DNA of 6,334 nt from an uncultured Clostridia bacterium. GTDB taxonomy: Bacteria > Bacillota > Clostridia > Oscillospirales > Acutalibacteraceae. The DNA lies in assembly GCA_945221685.1 (NCBI GenBank), contig CALYNN010000093.1:1-6334 (forward strand). The letters are read 5' to 3'. The position numbers and the translations under genes were made by a program. Of this stretch, positions 1-6,334 are shown one piece after another. How positions within the stretch are numbered: the stretch's first letter is position 1; each line of letters opens with the position of its first letter. The notes under the pieces are model-generated. The model was not told the origin of the DNA. It saw nothing but the letters and a program-made list of their open reading frames with translations, and did no database searches.

Positions 1-43
1 TCTTGCCTAGTCTCGTGGGCTCGGAGATGAGTATAAGAGACAG
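1..43. other. Illumina Nextera adapter contamination at contig end (non-biological)
   Basis: Bases 10-43 match the 34-base Nextera read-2 transposase adapter, which starts GTCTCGTGGGCTCGG, at 33 of 34 positions. Its last 19 bases (25-43) are the Tn5 mosaic end AGATGTGTATAAGAGACAG with a single T-to-A difference at position 30. Bases 2-9 (CTTGCCTA) sit where the 8-base i7 index would be and, from memory, differ by one base from index CATGCCTA (N706). Position 1 would then be the last base of the flow-cell arm. This is library sequence left on the read and carried into the assembly. Genomic DNA starts at 44. The adapter match is seen directly; the index identity is recalled and less sure. Confidence 0.97.
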
Positions 44-1155
44 GTAACATTAAGGTCAACCTCCTCAATATCACATTCTCCGTTATGTGCGTCGGGGGAG
101 GGATTAATTTTTGAAACATAGAATTTCGATTCTTCAAAGTTGCCGTAAATCTCACCCAGCGTGCCTATTATGTGAATTTTTCTAAGCGACTGCGAGGAGC
201 CTCCGACCATATTATGGGTGCCTGTTGCCCCATTTGCAAAATTAACAAGCACGGATTGATGGTCAACCACATTATTGTCGCATTTATAAATACATCTTGC
301 ATAGGGACTGTCGCTTTTCATAAGGTCGATTTTGTCCTCAATGGTAGGATTTTCAATGCCTTCCAATGCGTCCCAAACATAAAATGCCCATCTGTCAGGG
401 TGGTCTATGTAAAGCCTTTTTGTTGAATAACGGCAGGTATCAACAAGAGGGCAATCCTTCATACAAATTGTGCCTGCGCCCTCAGGAGCATTTTCAGGCT
501 TAAACTGATATTTACTGCCGTAGGAAGAAATCTGAACAGGCTTTGTTTCGCTCATAAACCACATCATAAGGTCAATATCGTGACAGCATTTTGCAAGAAG
601 CATTGTAGTATGGCATTTATTTGAATTTGCCCATTTTCCGCGTATGTATGAGGTGGAAAGATGATGATAGGATACATGCTCGGTGGTTTGGATATTAATT
701 ATATCTCCGATTTCACCTCTTGCAATTCGCTCCTTAATTCCGTAGTAAAACGGAGTGTAGCGTAAAACATGGCAAATCATTACCTTTGAATTGTTTTTTC
801 TTGCGCACTCAACAAGCTGACGCATTTCATTTTCATTTACTGCAAAGGGCTTTTCAAGAAGCATATCGTATCCGGCGTTAAGAAGCGGAACTGCAGTTTC
901 AATATGAGCCTCGTCCATTGTGCCGTTAATTATTGTGTCGGCAAGCTTTCCTTTTTTTGCAAGCTCCTGCGCCGATTCAAAGCACATATCCTCCTTGAAG
1001 CCGAACTTTTCCATACAATGCTTTCTTCGTACGGGATTAGGGTCGGCAACCCCGACAATTTTAAGCAATTCGGGATTGGTTACGGCAAGCTGACTGTAAA
1101 CAAGTGCTCTGTGGCCCGCACCGACTATTATTGCAGTTATCGGTTTTTGTTCCAT
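44..1155 (-). CDS. Gfo/Idh/MocA-family NAD(P)-dependent oxidoreductase, 3' end missing
   Basis: This is a probable cytoplasmic NAD(P)-dependent dehydrogenase acting on a sugar, inositol or related polyol; the substrate cannot be told. The N-terminal Rossmann fold (about residues 6-125) has the dinucleotide loop GAGHRA (12-17), an acidic residue after strand 2 (D38) and the family's EKP motif (101-103, K102 the usual catalytic lysine). The C-terminal substrate domain has CHDID (191-195), whose H192 and D195 fit the family's HxxD active-site motif. Five cysteines (231, 235, 241, 288, 292) lie in a CX3CX5C and a CX3C cluster. The start ATG (1153-1155) has a TGAGGT ribosome binding site 7 nt upstream. 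About 371 genuine residues are present. The open reading frame continues to a stop at 7-9 only through adapter sequence, adding a false CLLYSSPSPRD tail. It is transcribed divergently from the exporter genes. Confidence 0.9.
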
Positions 1156-1177
1156 CTTGACTACCTCATTTCAATAA

Positions 1178-1208
1178 TTTGTATTCATTATATACCGCTA
1201 TATACAAA
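1178..1208. promoter_or_regulatory. Operator-like inverted repeat around the leftward -10 box
   Basis: TTTGTAT (1178-1184) and its exact reverse complement ATACAAA (1202-1208) are separated by 17 bp that contain the leftward -10 box. One arm lies in the -35/-10 spacer, ending 9 bp from the -10; the other covers the expected transcription start. A protein bound here would block RNA polymerase. The same arms occur in the same positions at the rightward promoter. The repeat is seen directly; the operator role is inference. Confidence 0.35.
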
Positions 1209-1214
1209 AATCAA
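1187..1214 (-). promoter_or_regulatory. Predicted sigma-A promoter for the oxidoreductase gene
   Basis: Read on the minus strand, TTGATT (1214-1209) is followed by a 16-bp spacer and a perfect TATAAT (1192-1187). The -35 matches consensus at four of six bases. Transcription would begin near 1180, giving a leader of roughly 25 nt before the ATG at 1155. The region is very AT-rich, so chance -10 matches are common; the spacing and location support this one. Confidence 0.6.
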
Positions 1215-1264
1215 GAGAAATTATAATTTTTATTGTACTTTTATTTGATTGTAAGTTTAATTTG

Positions 1265-1293
1265 TTGACAGTTTGTATTATAATAATTATAAT
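1265..1293 (+). promoter_or_regulatory. Consensus sigma-A promoter for the ABC exporter operon
   Basis: TTGACA (1265-1270), a 17-bp spacer and TATAAT (1288-1293) match the vegetative sigma factor consensus at all 12 positions with optimal spacing. Transcription should start near 1300, leaving about 40 nt of leader before the ATG at 1340. A promoter this strong usually needs repression if the product is not always wanted, which fits the inverted repeat overlapping it. It also shows that in-frame codons upstream of 1340 are not coding. Confidence 0.87.
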
Positions 1294-1300
1294 ATACAAA
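1272..1300. promoter_or_regulatory. Operator-like inverted repeat around the rightward -10 box
   Basis: TTTGTAT (1272-1278) and ATACAAA (1294-1300) are perfect 7-bp arms separated by 15 bp. The left arm lies in the promoter spacer, ending 9 bp before the -10; the right arm abuts the -10 and covers the predicted start site. Arms and placement match the repeat at the divergent promoter. Exporters of this kind are often controlled by MarR-, TetR- or GntR-type repressors, but no regulator gene is in the window, so the binding protein is unknown. Confidence 0.38.
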
Positions 1301-1339
1301 GATTTGAAATTGGATTTTATCGGAAAGGGGAGTCGGAAT

Positions 1340-3052
1340 ATGAAAAAGCTTTTGGTATATTTAAAAAAATATACCGTTCAGTCTGTTCTTGCTCCTCTGT
1401 TTAAGCTGCTTGAAGCAAGCTTTGAGCTTATTGTTCCGCTGGTTATTGCCGATATTATTGATGTGGGAATCAAAAACGGAGATAATAACTATATCTTCGG
1501 CCGTTGCGGAATACTTATTTTGCTGGCGTTAGTTGGTATGACGGCGGCTATTACCGCTCAATACTTTGCAGCTAAGGCCGCTATGGGCTTTGGTAAAGAT
1601 TTAAGGCACGCACTTTATAAAAAAATCCAGTCATTTTCCTTTAGCGAGCTTGACCGTATCGGAACTTCTACTCTTGTTACACGAATGACAAGCGATATTA
1701 ATCAGGTGCAAAACGGTGTTAATTTGGTTTTGCGTCTGTTTCTGCGCTCGCCCTTTATTGTAGTCGGTGCAATGGTAATGGCGTTTTTTATCAATGTTAA
1801 ATGCGCTCTTATTTTTCTTGCCGCAATTATTTTACTATCATTTGTTATTTTCTCAATTATGGCATATACCGTTCCGAAGCATAAAAATGTTCAGTCAAGG
1901 CTTGACAGTATTACTCTTATTACAAGAGAAAATCTCAGCGGTGCAAGAGTAATCAGAGCCTTTACTGATGAAGAAAACGAAATCAAAGAATTTAACAAAA
2001 GAAATAATGCGCTTTCTTCGCTTCAAAAGGGTGTCGGCAGAATTTCTGCGCTGATGAATCCGCTTACCTATGTAATCATCAACCTTGCTATTGTTGTTTT
2101 AATTAATTCGGGTGCCGCAAAGGTAAATGACGGAATTTTAACACAAGGTCAGGTGGTTGCACTTTATAACTATATGAGCCAAATTTTAGTTGAGCTTATT
2201 AAGCTTGCCAATTTAATTGTTTCGGTTACAAAGGCACTTGCGTCGGCAGATAGAATTCAGGCGGTTTTTGATGAAGTTAATACCCTTGAAATTACTGATA
2301 AAGATAATACCTGCAGCTCGTATATTAAATTTGATAATGTATCTTTAAAATATAAAAACGCCGCCGACTTCTCTCTTGAAAATATCAGCTTTACCGCAGA
2401 CAGGGGCGATGTTATCGGAATTATCGGCGGAACCGGCTCAGGTAAATCCTCGCTTGTTTCGCTTATTCCTCATTTTTACGACGCCACAAGCGGTACGGTA
2501 TTTGTTGACGGTAAGGATGTTAAATCCGTAAATCCCGACGATTTAAGAGAAAAAATCGGCTTTGTTCAGCAAAAAGCCGTTCTCTTTAAAGGCTCGGTGA
2601 GGGATAATATGAAATGGGGCAAGAAGGACGCGACAGACGATGAAATTATAGCCGCTCTAAAGCAGGCACAGATTTATTCCTCTATTGAAGAAAAGGGCGG
2701 CCTTGACTTCTTTATTGAGCAAAACGGCGCAAATCTTTCCGGCGGGCAAAAGCAACGGCTTTCTGTTGCAAGAGCCCTTGTAAGAAAGCCTCAAATACTT
2801 GTGCTTGACGATTACTCCTCTGCCCTTGATTTTGCCACCGAAGCAAAAATGCGAGAGGCGATATTCAGTCTTGATTATCCGGTTACGGTATTTATTGTAT
2901 CTCAACGCGCATCATCGGTTATAAGTGCAGATAAAATTATCGTACTTGACGACGGTGCTTGCGTTGGTATGGGTAACCACAGGGAGCTGTTAAACAGCTG
3001 CGAGGTTTACAAGGAAATTTATTCCTCCCAATTCGGAAAGGAGGATGAATAA
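1340..3052 (+). CDS. Heterodimeric ABC exporter half-transporter, degenerate-site subunit
   Basis: This 570-residue membrane protein has a six-helix ABC exporter domain (helices roughly 15-45, 52-80, 135-155, 156-178, 242-262, 277-298) followed by a nucleotide-binding domain (about 328-565). The ATPase domain has Walker A GGTGSGKS (363-370), Q-loop Q411, a canonical LSGGQ signature (466-470) and Walker B ILVLDD (486-491). Asp491 replaces the catalytic Glu, and the switch His of the usual AHR is Gln522 in SQR. These substitutions mark the degenerate subunit of asymmetric exporters such as TM287/288, LmrCD and BmrCD. The partner is the next gene, whose ATG overlaps this stop (TAATG). The start at 1340 is chosen because GGGGAG (1327-1332) lies 7 nt upstream; an in-frame TTG at 1262 would make the promoter coding. 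Drugs, peptides or lipids are possible substrates, and the sequence does not decide among them. Confidence 0.95.
   Translation: MKKLLVYLKKYTVQSVLAPLFKLLEASFELIVPLVIADIIDVGIKNGDNNYIFGRCGILILLALVGMTAAITAQYFAAKAAMGFGKDLRHALYKKIQSFSFSELDRIGTSTLVTRMTSDINQVQNGVNLVLRLFLRSPFIVVGAMVMAFFINVKCALIFLAAIILLSFVIFSIMAYTVPKHKNVQSRLDSITLITRENLSGARVIRAFTDEENEIKEFNKRNNALSSLQKGVGRISALMNPLTYVIINLAIVVLINSGAAKVNDGILTQGQVVALYNYMSQILVELIKLANLIVSVTKALASADRIQAVFDEVNTLEITDKDNTCSSYIKFDNVSLKYKNAADFSLENISFTADRGDVIGIIGGTGSGKSSLVSLIPHFYDATSGTVFVDGKDVKSVNPDDLREKIGFVQQKAVLFKGSVRDNMKWGKKDATDDEIIAALKQAQIYSSIEEKGGLDFFIEQNGANLSGGQKQRLSVARALVRKPQILVLDDYSSALDFATEAKMREAIFSLDYPVTVFIVSQRASSVISADKIIVLDDGACVGMGNHRELLNSCEVYKEIYSSQFGKEDE
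3037..3044 (+). promoter_or_regulatory. Strong ribosome binding site inside the end of the first ABC gene
   Basis: AAAGGAGG lies 7 nt before the ATG at 3052, entirely within the last codons of the upstream exporter gene. With the TAATG stop/start overlap it favours translational coupling and near-equal output of the two subunits, as expected for an obligate heterodimer. Confidence 0.85.
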
Positions 3053-4806
3053 TGAAAAAAAGCGGTACATTTAAAAAGGTTCTTCGCTATATCGGCAGAT
3101 ACAAATATTTTCTTTTTATGTCGGTAATCCTTGCGGCAGTAAGTGTTGTTTTAACACTTTATGCCCCCATACTTGCCGGCAGGGCAATCGATTGCATCGT
3201 CGGTGTAAATAAAGTTGATTTTAATGAAATTGTCCAAATTCTTATTAGACTTGCCATTATTATAGGAATAACTGCTTTACTGCAATGGCTGATGAATATC
3301 TGTAATAATAAGATAACATATAATGTTTCAAGAGATATGAGAAAAAAGGCATTCGAAAAAATCGAGACTCTGCCTTGCTCGTATCTTGATACACAATCAC
3401 ATGGCGACATTGTCAGCAGGGTAATTACCGATGTTGACCAGCTTGCAGATGGGCTTTTAATGGGATTTACCCAGTTTTTTACGGGAGTTATTACAATTAT
3501 CGGTACTCTTGTATTTATGCTTTCGATAAATGTTTGGATAACTCTTGTGGTACTTTTTGTAACGCCCCTTTCATTTTTTATCGCTCGTTTTATTGCAAAA
3601 AAAACCTTTAATATGTTTTCACTTCAATCAAAGGCAAGAGGAGAGCAAACCTCATTTATTGATGAAATGATAACAAATCAAAAGGTTGCAGATGCGTATA
3701 ATATGGATGGTGAAAACCTTAAAAGGTTTGACGAAATAAATAACACCTTGGCGGATTATTCACTTAAAGGTACCTTCTTTTCTTCAATTACAAATCCTGC
3801 CACAAGGTTTGTAAACAGTATTGTGTATGCCGCAGTTGCACTCATAGGCGCCTTGCTTGCAATTAACGGAAGTGAAAGCGGAATAACGGTAGGTGTGCTT
3901 TCCTGCTTTTTATCGTATGCAAATCAATACACGAAGCCCTTTAACGAAATCAGCAGTGTAGTTACTGAGCTTCAAAACGCTTTAGCCTGCGCCGCAAGAG
4001 TTTTTGATTTAATAGAGGAGGAAAGCGTTTCACCCGACAGGGAAAATTCCGTTGAGCTTAATTCGCCACGCGGCAATATAGAAATTGAGAATATGAGTTT
4101 TTCCTACACCAAGGAAAAGGAGCTTATTAAAAACCTTAATTTATCTGTTAAGCCGGGAATGGTTGTTGCAATCGTCGGACCAACAGGCTGCGGCAAAACA
4201 ACTCTTATTAATCTTTTGATGAGATTTTATGACCCTGTAAGCGGTAAAATTAAAATTGACTCAACAGACACCCTTGATATTACCCGTAAGTCATTACGCC
4301 GAAACTTCGGTATGGTGCTTCAGGATACGTGGCTAAAAAGCGGAACCATTATTGATAACATTCGGCTTTCAAAGCCTAACGCTACCGAGGAGGAGGTAAT
4401 CGAGGCGGCAAAGCTTTCTCACTCTCACTCCTTTATCAAAAGACTTCCCAATGGTTATTATACTGAAATAGGCGAGGACGGAGGCTCACTTTCTCAGGGG
4501 CAAAAGCAGCTACTTTGTATTACACGGCTTATGCTTAATCCTCCGCCAATGCTTATTCTTGATGAGGCGACATCATCTATTGATACAAGAACCGAGATTA
4601 AAATTCAAAGTGCTTTCAGTCGGCTTATGCAGGGAAGAACAACATTTATAGTTGCCCATAGGCTTTCAACAATTAAGAATGCCGATACAATACTTGTTAT
4701 GAATAACGGCAAAATTATTGAACAGGGCAGTCACGGCGAACTATTTGAAAAACGCGGCTTCTATTATAAACTTTATAATTCGCAGTTCCCCAAAAAAGCT
4801 AATTAA
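3052..4806 (+). CDS. Heterodimeric ABC exporter half-transporter, catalytic-site subunit
   Basis: This 584-residue partner of the preceding gene has six membrane helices (roughly 16-44, 62-84, 138-160, 161-185, 250-272, 275-300) and a nucleotide-binding domain (about 343-580). Motifs are Walker A GPTGCGKT (376-383), Q-loop Q424, Walker B MLILDE (500-505) with catalytic Glu505, and switch His536 in VAHRLST. Its signature is LSQGQ (480-484) rather than LSGGQ. In the dimer, its Walker motifs face the partner's canonical LSGGQ to form the active site. Its own LSQGQ faces the partner's Asp/Gln site, so all the deviations fall in one degenerate site. Length fits TM288-type subunits, with no long N-terminal extension like that of BmrD. 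The ATG follows a perfect ribosome binding site. It ends 35 bp before trkA with no visible terminator. The exported substrate is unknown. Confidence 0.95.
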   Translation: MKKSGTFKKVLRYIGRYKYFLFMSVILAAVSVVLTLYAPILAGRAIDCIVGVNKVDFNEIVQILIRLAIIIGITALLQWLMNICNNKITYNVSRDMRKKAFEKIETLPCSYLDTQSHGDIVSRVITDVDQLADGLLMGFTQFFTGVITIIGTLVFMLSINVWITLVVLFVTPLSFFIARFIAKKTFNMFSLQSKARGEQTSFIDEMITNQKVADAYNMDGENLKRFDEINNTLADYSLKGTFFSSITNPATRFVNSIVYAAVALIGALLAINGSESGITVGVLSCFLSYANQYTKPFNEISSVVTELQNALACAARVFDLIEEESVSPDRENSVELNSPRGNIEIENMSFSYTKEKELIKNLNLSVKPGMVVAIVGPTGCGKTTLINLLMRFYDPVSGKIKIDSTDTLDITRKSLRRNFGMVLQDTWLKSGTIIDNIRLSKPNATEEEVIEAAKLSHSHSFIKRLPNGYYTEIGEDGGSLSQGQKQLLCITRLMLNPPPMLILDEATSSIDTRTEIKIQSAFSRLMQGRTTFIVAHRLSTIKNADTILVMNNGKIIEQGSHGELFEKRGFYYKLYNSQFPKKAN

Positions 4807-4841
4807 TAAATATGTAAAGTATGATTTAAGAGGATTTTATT

Positions 4842-6203
4842 ATGGACATTATTATTGTCGGCTTAGGCAATATAGGCAAGCTTCTTGCCAGTGAGCTTTC
4901 CGAAGAAAATCACAATGTTACTGTTGTTGATGTTAACGAAGGGTTAATAGACAGTACGATAGAACGCTTTGATGTTAAAGGCGTTTGCGGCAGCGGAACC
5001 CATTGCAGTGTGCTTGAGGAAGCAGATGTAAAAAGTTGCGATTTGTTTATTGCCGTTACTCCCCTTGATGAAAACAATATTCTTGCCTGCCTTATTGCTC
5101 GCAGAATGGGAGCAAGGCATACCGTTGCACGAGTAAGAAATCCCGAGTATTCCGCTCAGGTTGATTTTATGCGTAATGAGCTTGGCGTATCAATGATGAT
5201 AAATCCCGAATACCTTGCCGCACTTGATGTTTTCAGAACATTGCAATTTCCGTCTGCAATGAATATTGAAACATTTTCTAACGGCAGAATTGATATGGTT
5301 GGTTTTAAGGTTAGGGAGGAAAGTCCTCTTTGCGACAAACGAATATCAGAGCTGAATTTCAGCTTTATTAGAGATATGCTTATTTGTGCAGTCAGTCGAG
5401 GCGATGAGGTATATATTCCAAACGGTGATTTTGTTATCCGTAAAAATGATACGGTGCATATTACAGGCTCGCATAAGCTTTTGGGAAAAATTGTTAAGGA
5501 GCTTTCCGGCAAGAAAAAGGTCAAAAGCGCTAAAACAATTATGATAATCGGCGGTACGGGAATATCTGTTTATCTTGCAAAAATGCTTATTTCCGCAGGT
5601 AAAAATGTAATTATTGTTGAAAGCAATAAAAATATTTGTAAGTTTCTTGCCGCCCATTGCCCTAAAGCAACAGTTATATGGGGCGACGCTAACGATCGCG
5701 ATCTTCTTGTTGAGGAGGGCATCGAAAATGCCGACGCAGTTGTAACGCTTACAGACGCTGATGAAACTAACTTTCTTGTTTCAATGCTTGCAGAAAGCTT
5801 TGGGGTAGAAAAGAATATTACTAAAATAAACAATGTTAAGCTTATAAAGATGTTTGACAGAATAGAAAGAGCATCTCATATAAGTGTACCTCAAAACGCC
5901 TGTAGCGTTATATCACAGTATATAAGAGCAAAAAGCAATGTTAATTCATCTTCAATGAAAACGCTGTATAAGCTTGTTGACGGTGAAATTGAAGCTATTG
6001 AATTTTTGGTTGAGGATTATGTAAAGTTTATCGGTAAGCCGCTTTCAAGCGTAAATTTAAAGAATAATACGCTGATTGCCGCTGTAAATAGGGGCAATAA
6101 AATTTTTGTTCCAAGCGGAACCGATACTATTGAAAAAAATGATATAGTTGTTGTAGTATCCAAAAGCCACCAAATATATAATCTTAATGATATTCTTTTA
6201 TAG
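4842..6203 (+). CDS. trkA: Trk potassium uptake system regulatory subunit TrkA
   Basis: This is the cytosolic nucleotide-sensing subunit that assembles as a ring on the K+ channel-like TrkH and gates it. Its 453 residues match full-length TrkA (E. coli about 458). There are two tandem RCK units: N1 (1-125) with GLGNIG (7-12) and Asp30 at the end of strand 2, C1 (about 140-222), N2 (231-350) and C2 (about 370-453). The second Rossmann loop reads GGTGIS (237-242), with Thr239 and Ser242 where the GxGxxG pattern has glycines, so N2 may bind nucleotide differently or weakly; Glu260 still ends its strand 2. AAGAGGA (4828-4834) lies 7 nt before the ATG. It is followed after 8 bp by the start of trkH, its membrane partner, and preceded by the exporter pair, possibly on the same transcript. 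Confidence 0.95.
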   Translation: MDIIIVGLGNIGKLLASELSEENHNVTVVDVNEGLIDSTIERFDVKGVCGSGTHCSVLEEADVKSCDLFIAVTPLDENNILACLIARRMGARHTVARVRNPEYSAQVDFMRNELGVSMMINPEYLAALDVFRTLQFPSAMNIETFSNGRIDMVGFKVREESPLCDKRISELNFSFIRDMLICAVSRGDEVYIPNGDFVIRKNDTVHITGSHKLLGKIVKELSGKKKVKSAKTIMIIGGTGISVYLAKMLISAGKNVIIVESNKNICKFLAAHCPKATVIWGDANDRDLLVEEGIENADAVVTLTDADETNFLVSMLAESFGVEKNITKINNVKLIKMFDRIERASHISVPQNACSVISQYIRAKSNVNSSSMKTLYKLVDGEIEAIEFLVEDYVKFIGKPLSSVNLKNNTLIAAVNRGNKIFVPSGTDTIEKNDIVVVVSKSHQIYNLNDILL

Positions 6204-6211
6204 GTGAGTAA

Positions 6212-6334
6212 ATGAATTATAAATCGGTTTTTTACATATTAGGCAGAATTTTTTTAGTATTGGGTCTGCTAATGCTGCTGCCCTTAAGCGTTGATGTTTA
6301 TTATAATCTTAACGGCTTTGATGAAGCACCGTAC
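6212..6334 (+). CDS. trkH: Trk potassium uptake membrane subunit TrkH, N-terminal fragment (cut by window edge)
   Basis: Only the first 41 codons are present, beginning MNYKSVFYILGRI, and the frame is open to the last base. A hydrophobic helix with a leucine-rich core (about residues 6-28) followed by DVYYN (30-34) resembles the first segment of TrkH proteins. The ATG is preceded by AGGTGA (6202-6207), which pairs with the 3' part of the anti-Shine-Dalgarno sequence and overlaps the trkA stop codon, so translation is probably coupled to trkA. A GTG at 6204 is excluded because it meets a stop after three codons. In the complete protein one would expect four P-loop/helix repeats forming the K+ path. 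Identification rests on this short N-terminus plus position after trkA; a KtrB-like relative is less likely beside a two-unit TrkA. Confidence 0.85.
   Translation, partial: MNYKSVFYILGRIFLVLGLLMLLPLSVDVYYNLNGFDEAPY

Noticed and set aside
25..43. Mosaic end sequence as evidence of a natural Tn5-type transposon
   Set aside because: The adjoining bases are the engineered Nextera adapter and a likely index, there is no transposase or IS50 sequence, and it sits at the extreme contig end, so library contamination explains it.
172..426. Plus-strand open frames opposite the oxidoreductase gene (172-426 and 904-1248)
   Set aside because: They are antisense shadows of a gene with clear family motifs; they have no ribosome binding site or recognisable domain, and the second runs into the AT-rich intergenic region.
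2657..2905. Minus-strand open frames inside the ABC and trkA genes (2657-2905, 3159-3410, 5156-5524, 5346-5657, 5570-5833)
   Set aside because: Each lies wholly opposite a well-supported gene, and their translations show no recognisable motifs or family resemblance.
2985..2999. Perfect 7-bp inverted repeat AGCTGTT-A-AACAGCT near the end of the first ABC gene
   Set aside because: It lies in coding sequence, its 1-base centre cannot form a hairpin loop without opening pairs, and it has no T-tract. It is most likely a chance palindrome and not a terminator, since the downstream gene overlaps.
4807..4841. Possible terminator or promoter between the second ABC gene and trkA
   Set aside because: The 35-bp gap has no stem-loop with a T-tract, and only weak AT-rich -10-like strings without a convincing -35, so neither is called.
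5694..5703. Ten-base palindrome GATCGCGATC in trkA
   Set aside because: It is a single copy inside conserved coding sequence (Asp-Arg-Asp region) and too short to imply a regulatory or replication role.

Overview
The window looks like the end of an AT-rich contig from a low-GC Gram-positive bacterium, most likely a Clostridia-type Firmicute. The grounds are the strong AGGAGG-type ribosome binding sites, a sigma-A-type promoter with perfect -35 and -10 boxes, the AT-rich codon choice, and the family style of the proteins. No rRNA or marker gene is present, so the genus cannot be named.

Bases 1-43 are not genomic. They match the Illumina Nextera read-2 adapter, including the transposase mosaic end, with one mismatch, and are preceded by what looks like an index remnant. 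The adapter runs into the 3' end of a minus-strand Gfo/Idh/MocA-family oxidoreductase gene (44-1155). That gene is therefore truncated by the contig end, and a naive translation acquires an artificial 11-residue tail and stop codon.

The short intergenic region (1156-1339) carries two divergent promoters. The rightward one is a textbook TTGACA-17-TATAAT at 1265-1293. The leftward one is TTGATT-16-TATAAT at 1187-1214. Both have the same 7-bp inverted repeat (TTTGTAT / ATACAAA) flanking the -10 box in equivalent positions. This suggests, but does not prove, that one unseen regulator binds both.

Rightward lies a tight cluster: two ABC half-exporters that overlap by one base (1340-3052 and 3052-4806), then after 35 bp trkA (4842-6203), then after 8 bp the first 41 codons of trkH (6212 to the window edge). 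The ABC pair is an asymmetric heterodimeric exporter of the TM287/288, LmrCD and BmrCD type. Every non-canonical ATPase residue (Walker B Asp, switch Gln, LSQGQ signature) maps to one composite ATP site, leaving the other intact. TrkA and TrkH form the regulatory ring and membrane subunit of a potassium uptake system. No terminator is visible between the ABC genes and trkA, so the four genes may be one transcript linking a small-molecule exporter to K+ uptake. That functional link is inference.

No RNA genes, mobile elements, CRISPR arrays or clear terminators were found. The gene families are known. The points most worth checking are the adapter chimera, the matched operator-like repeats, and the exporter/Trk arrangement.
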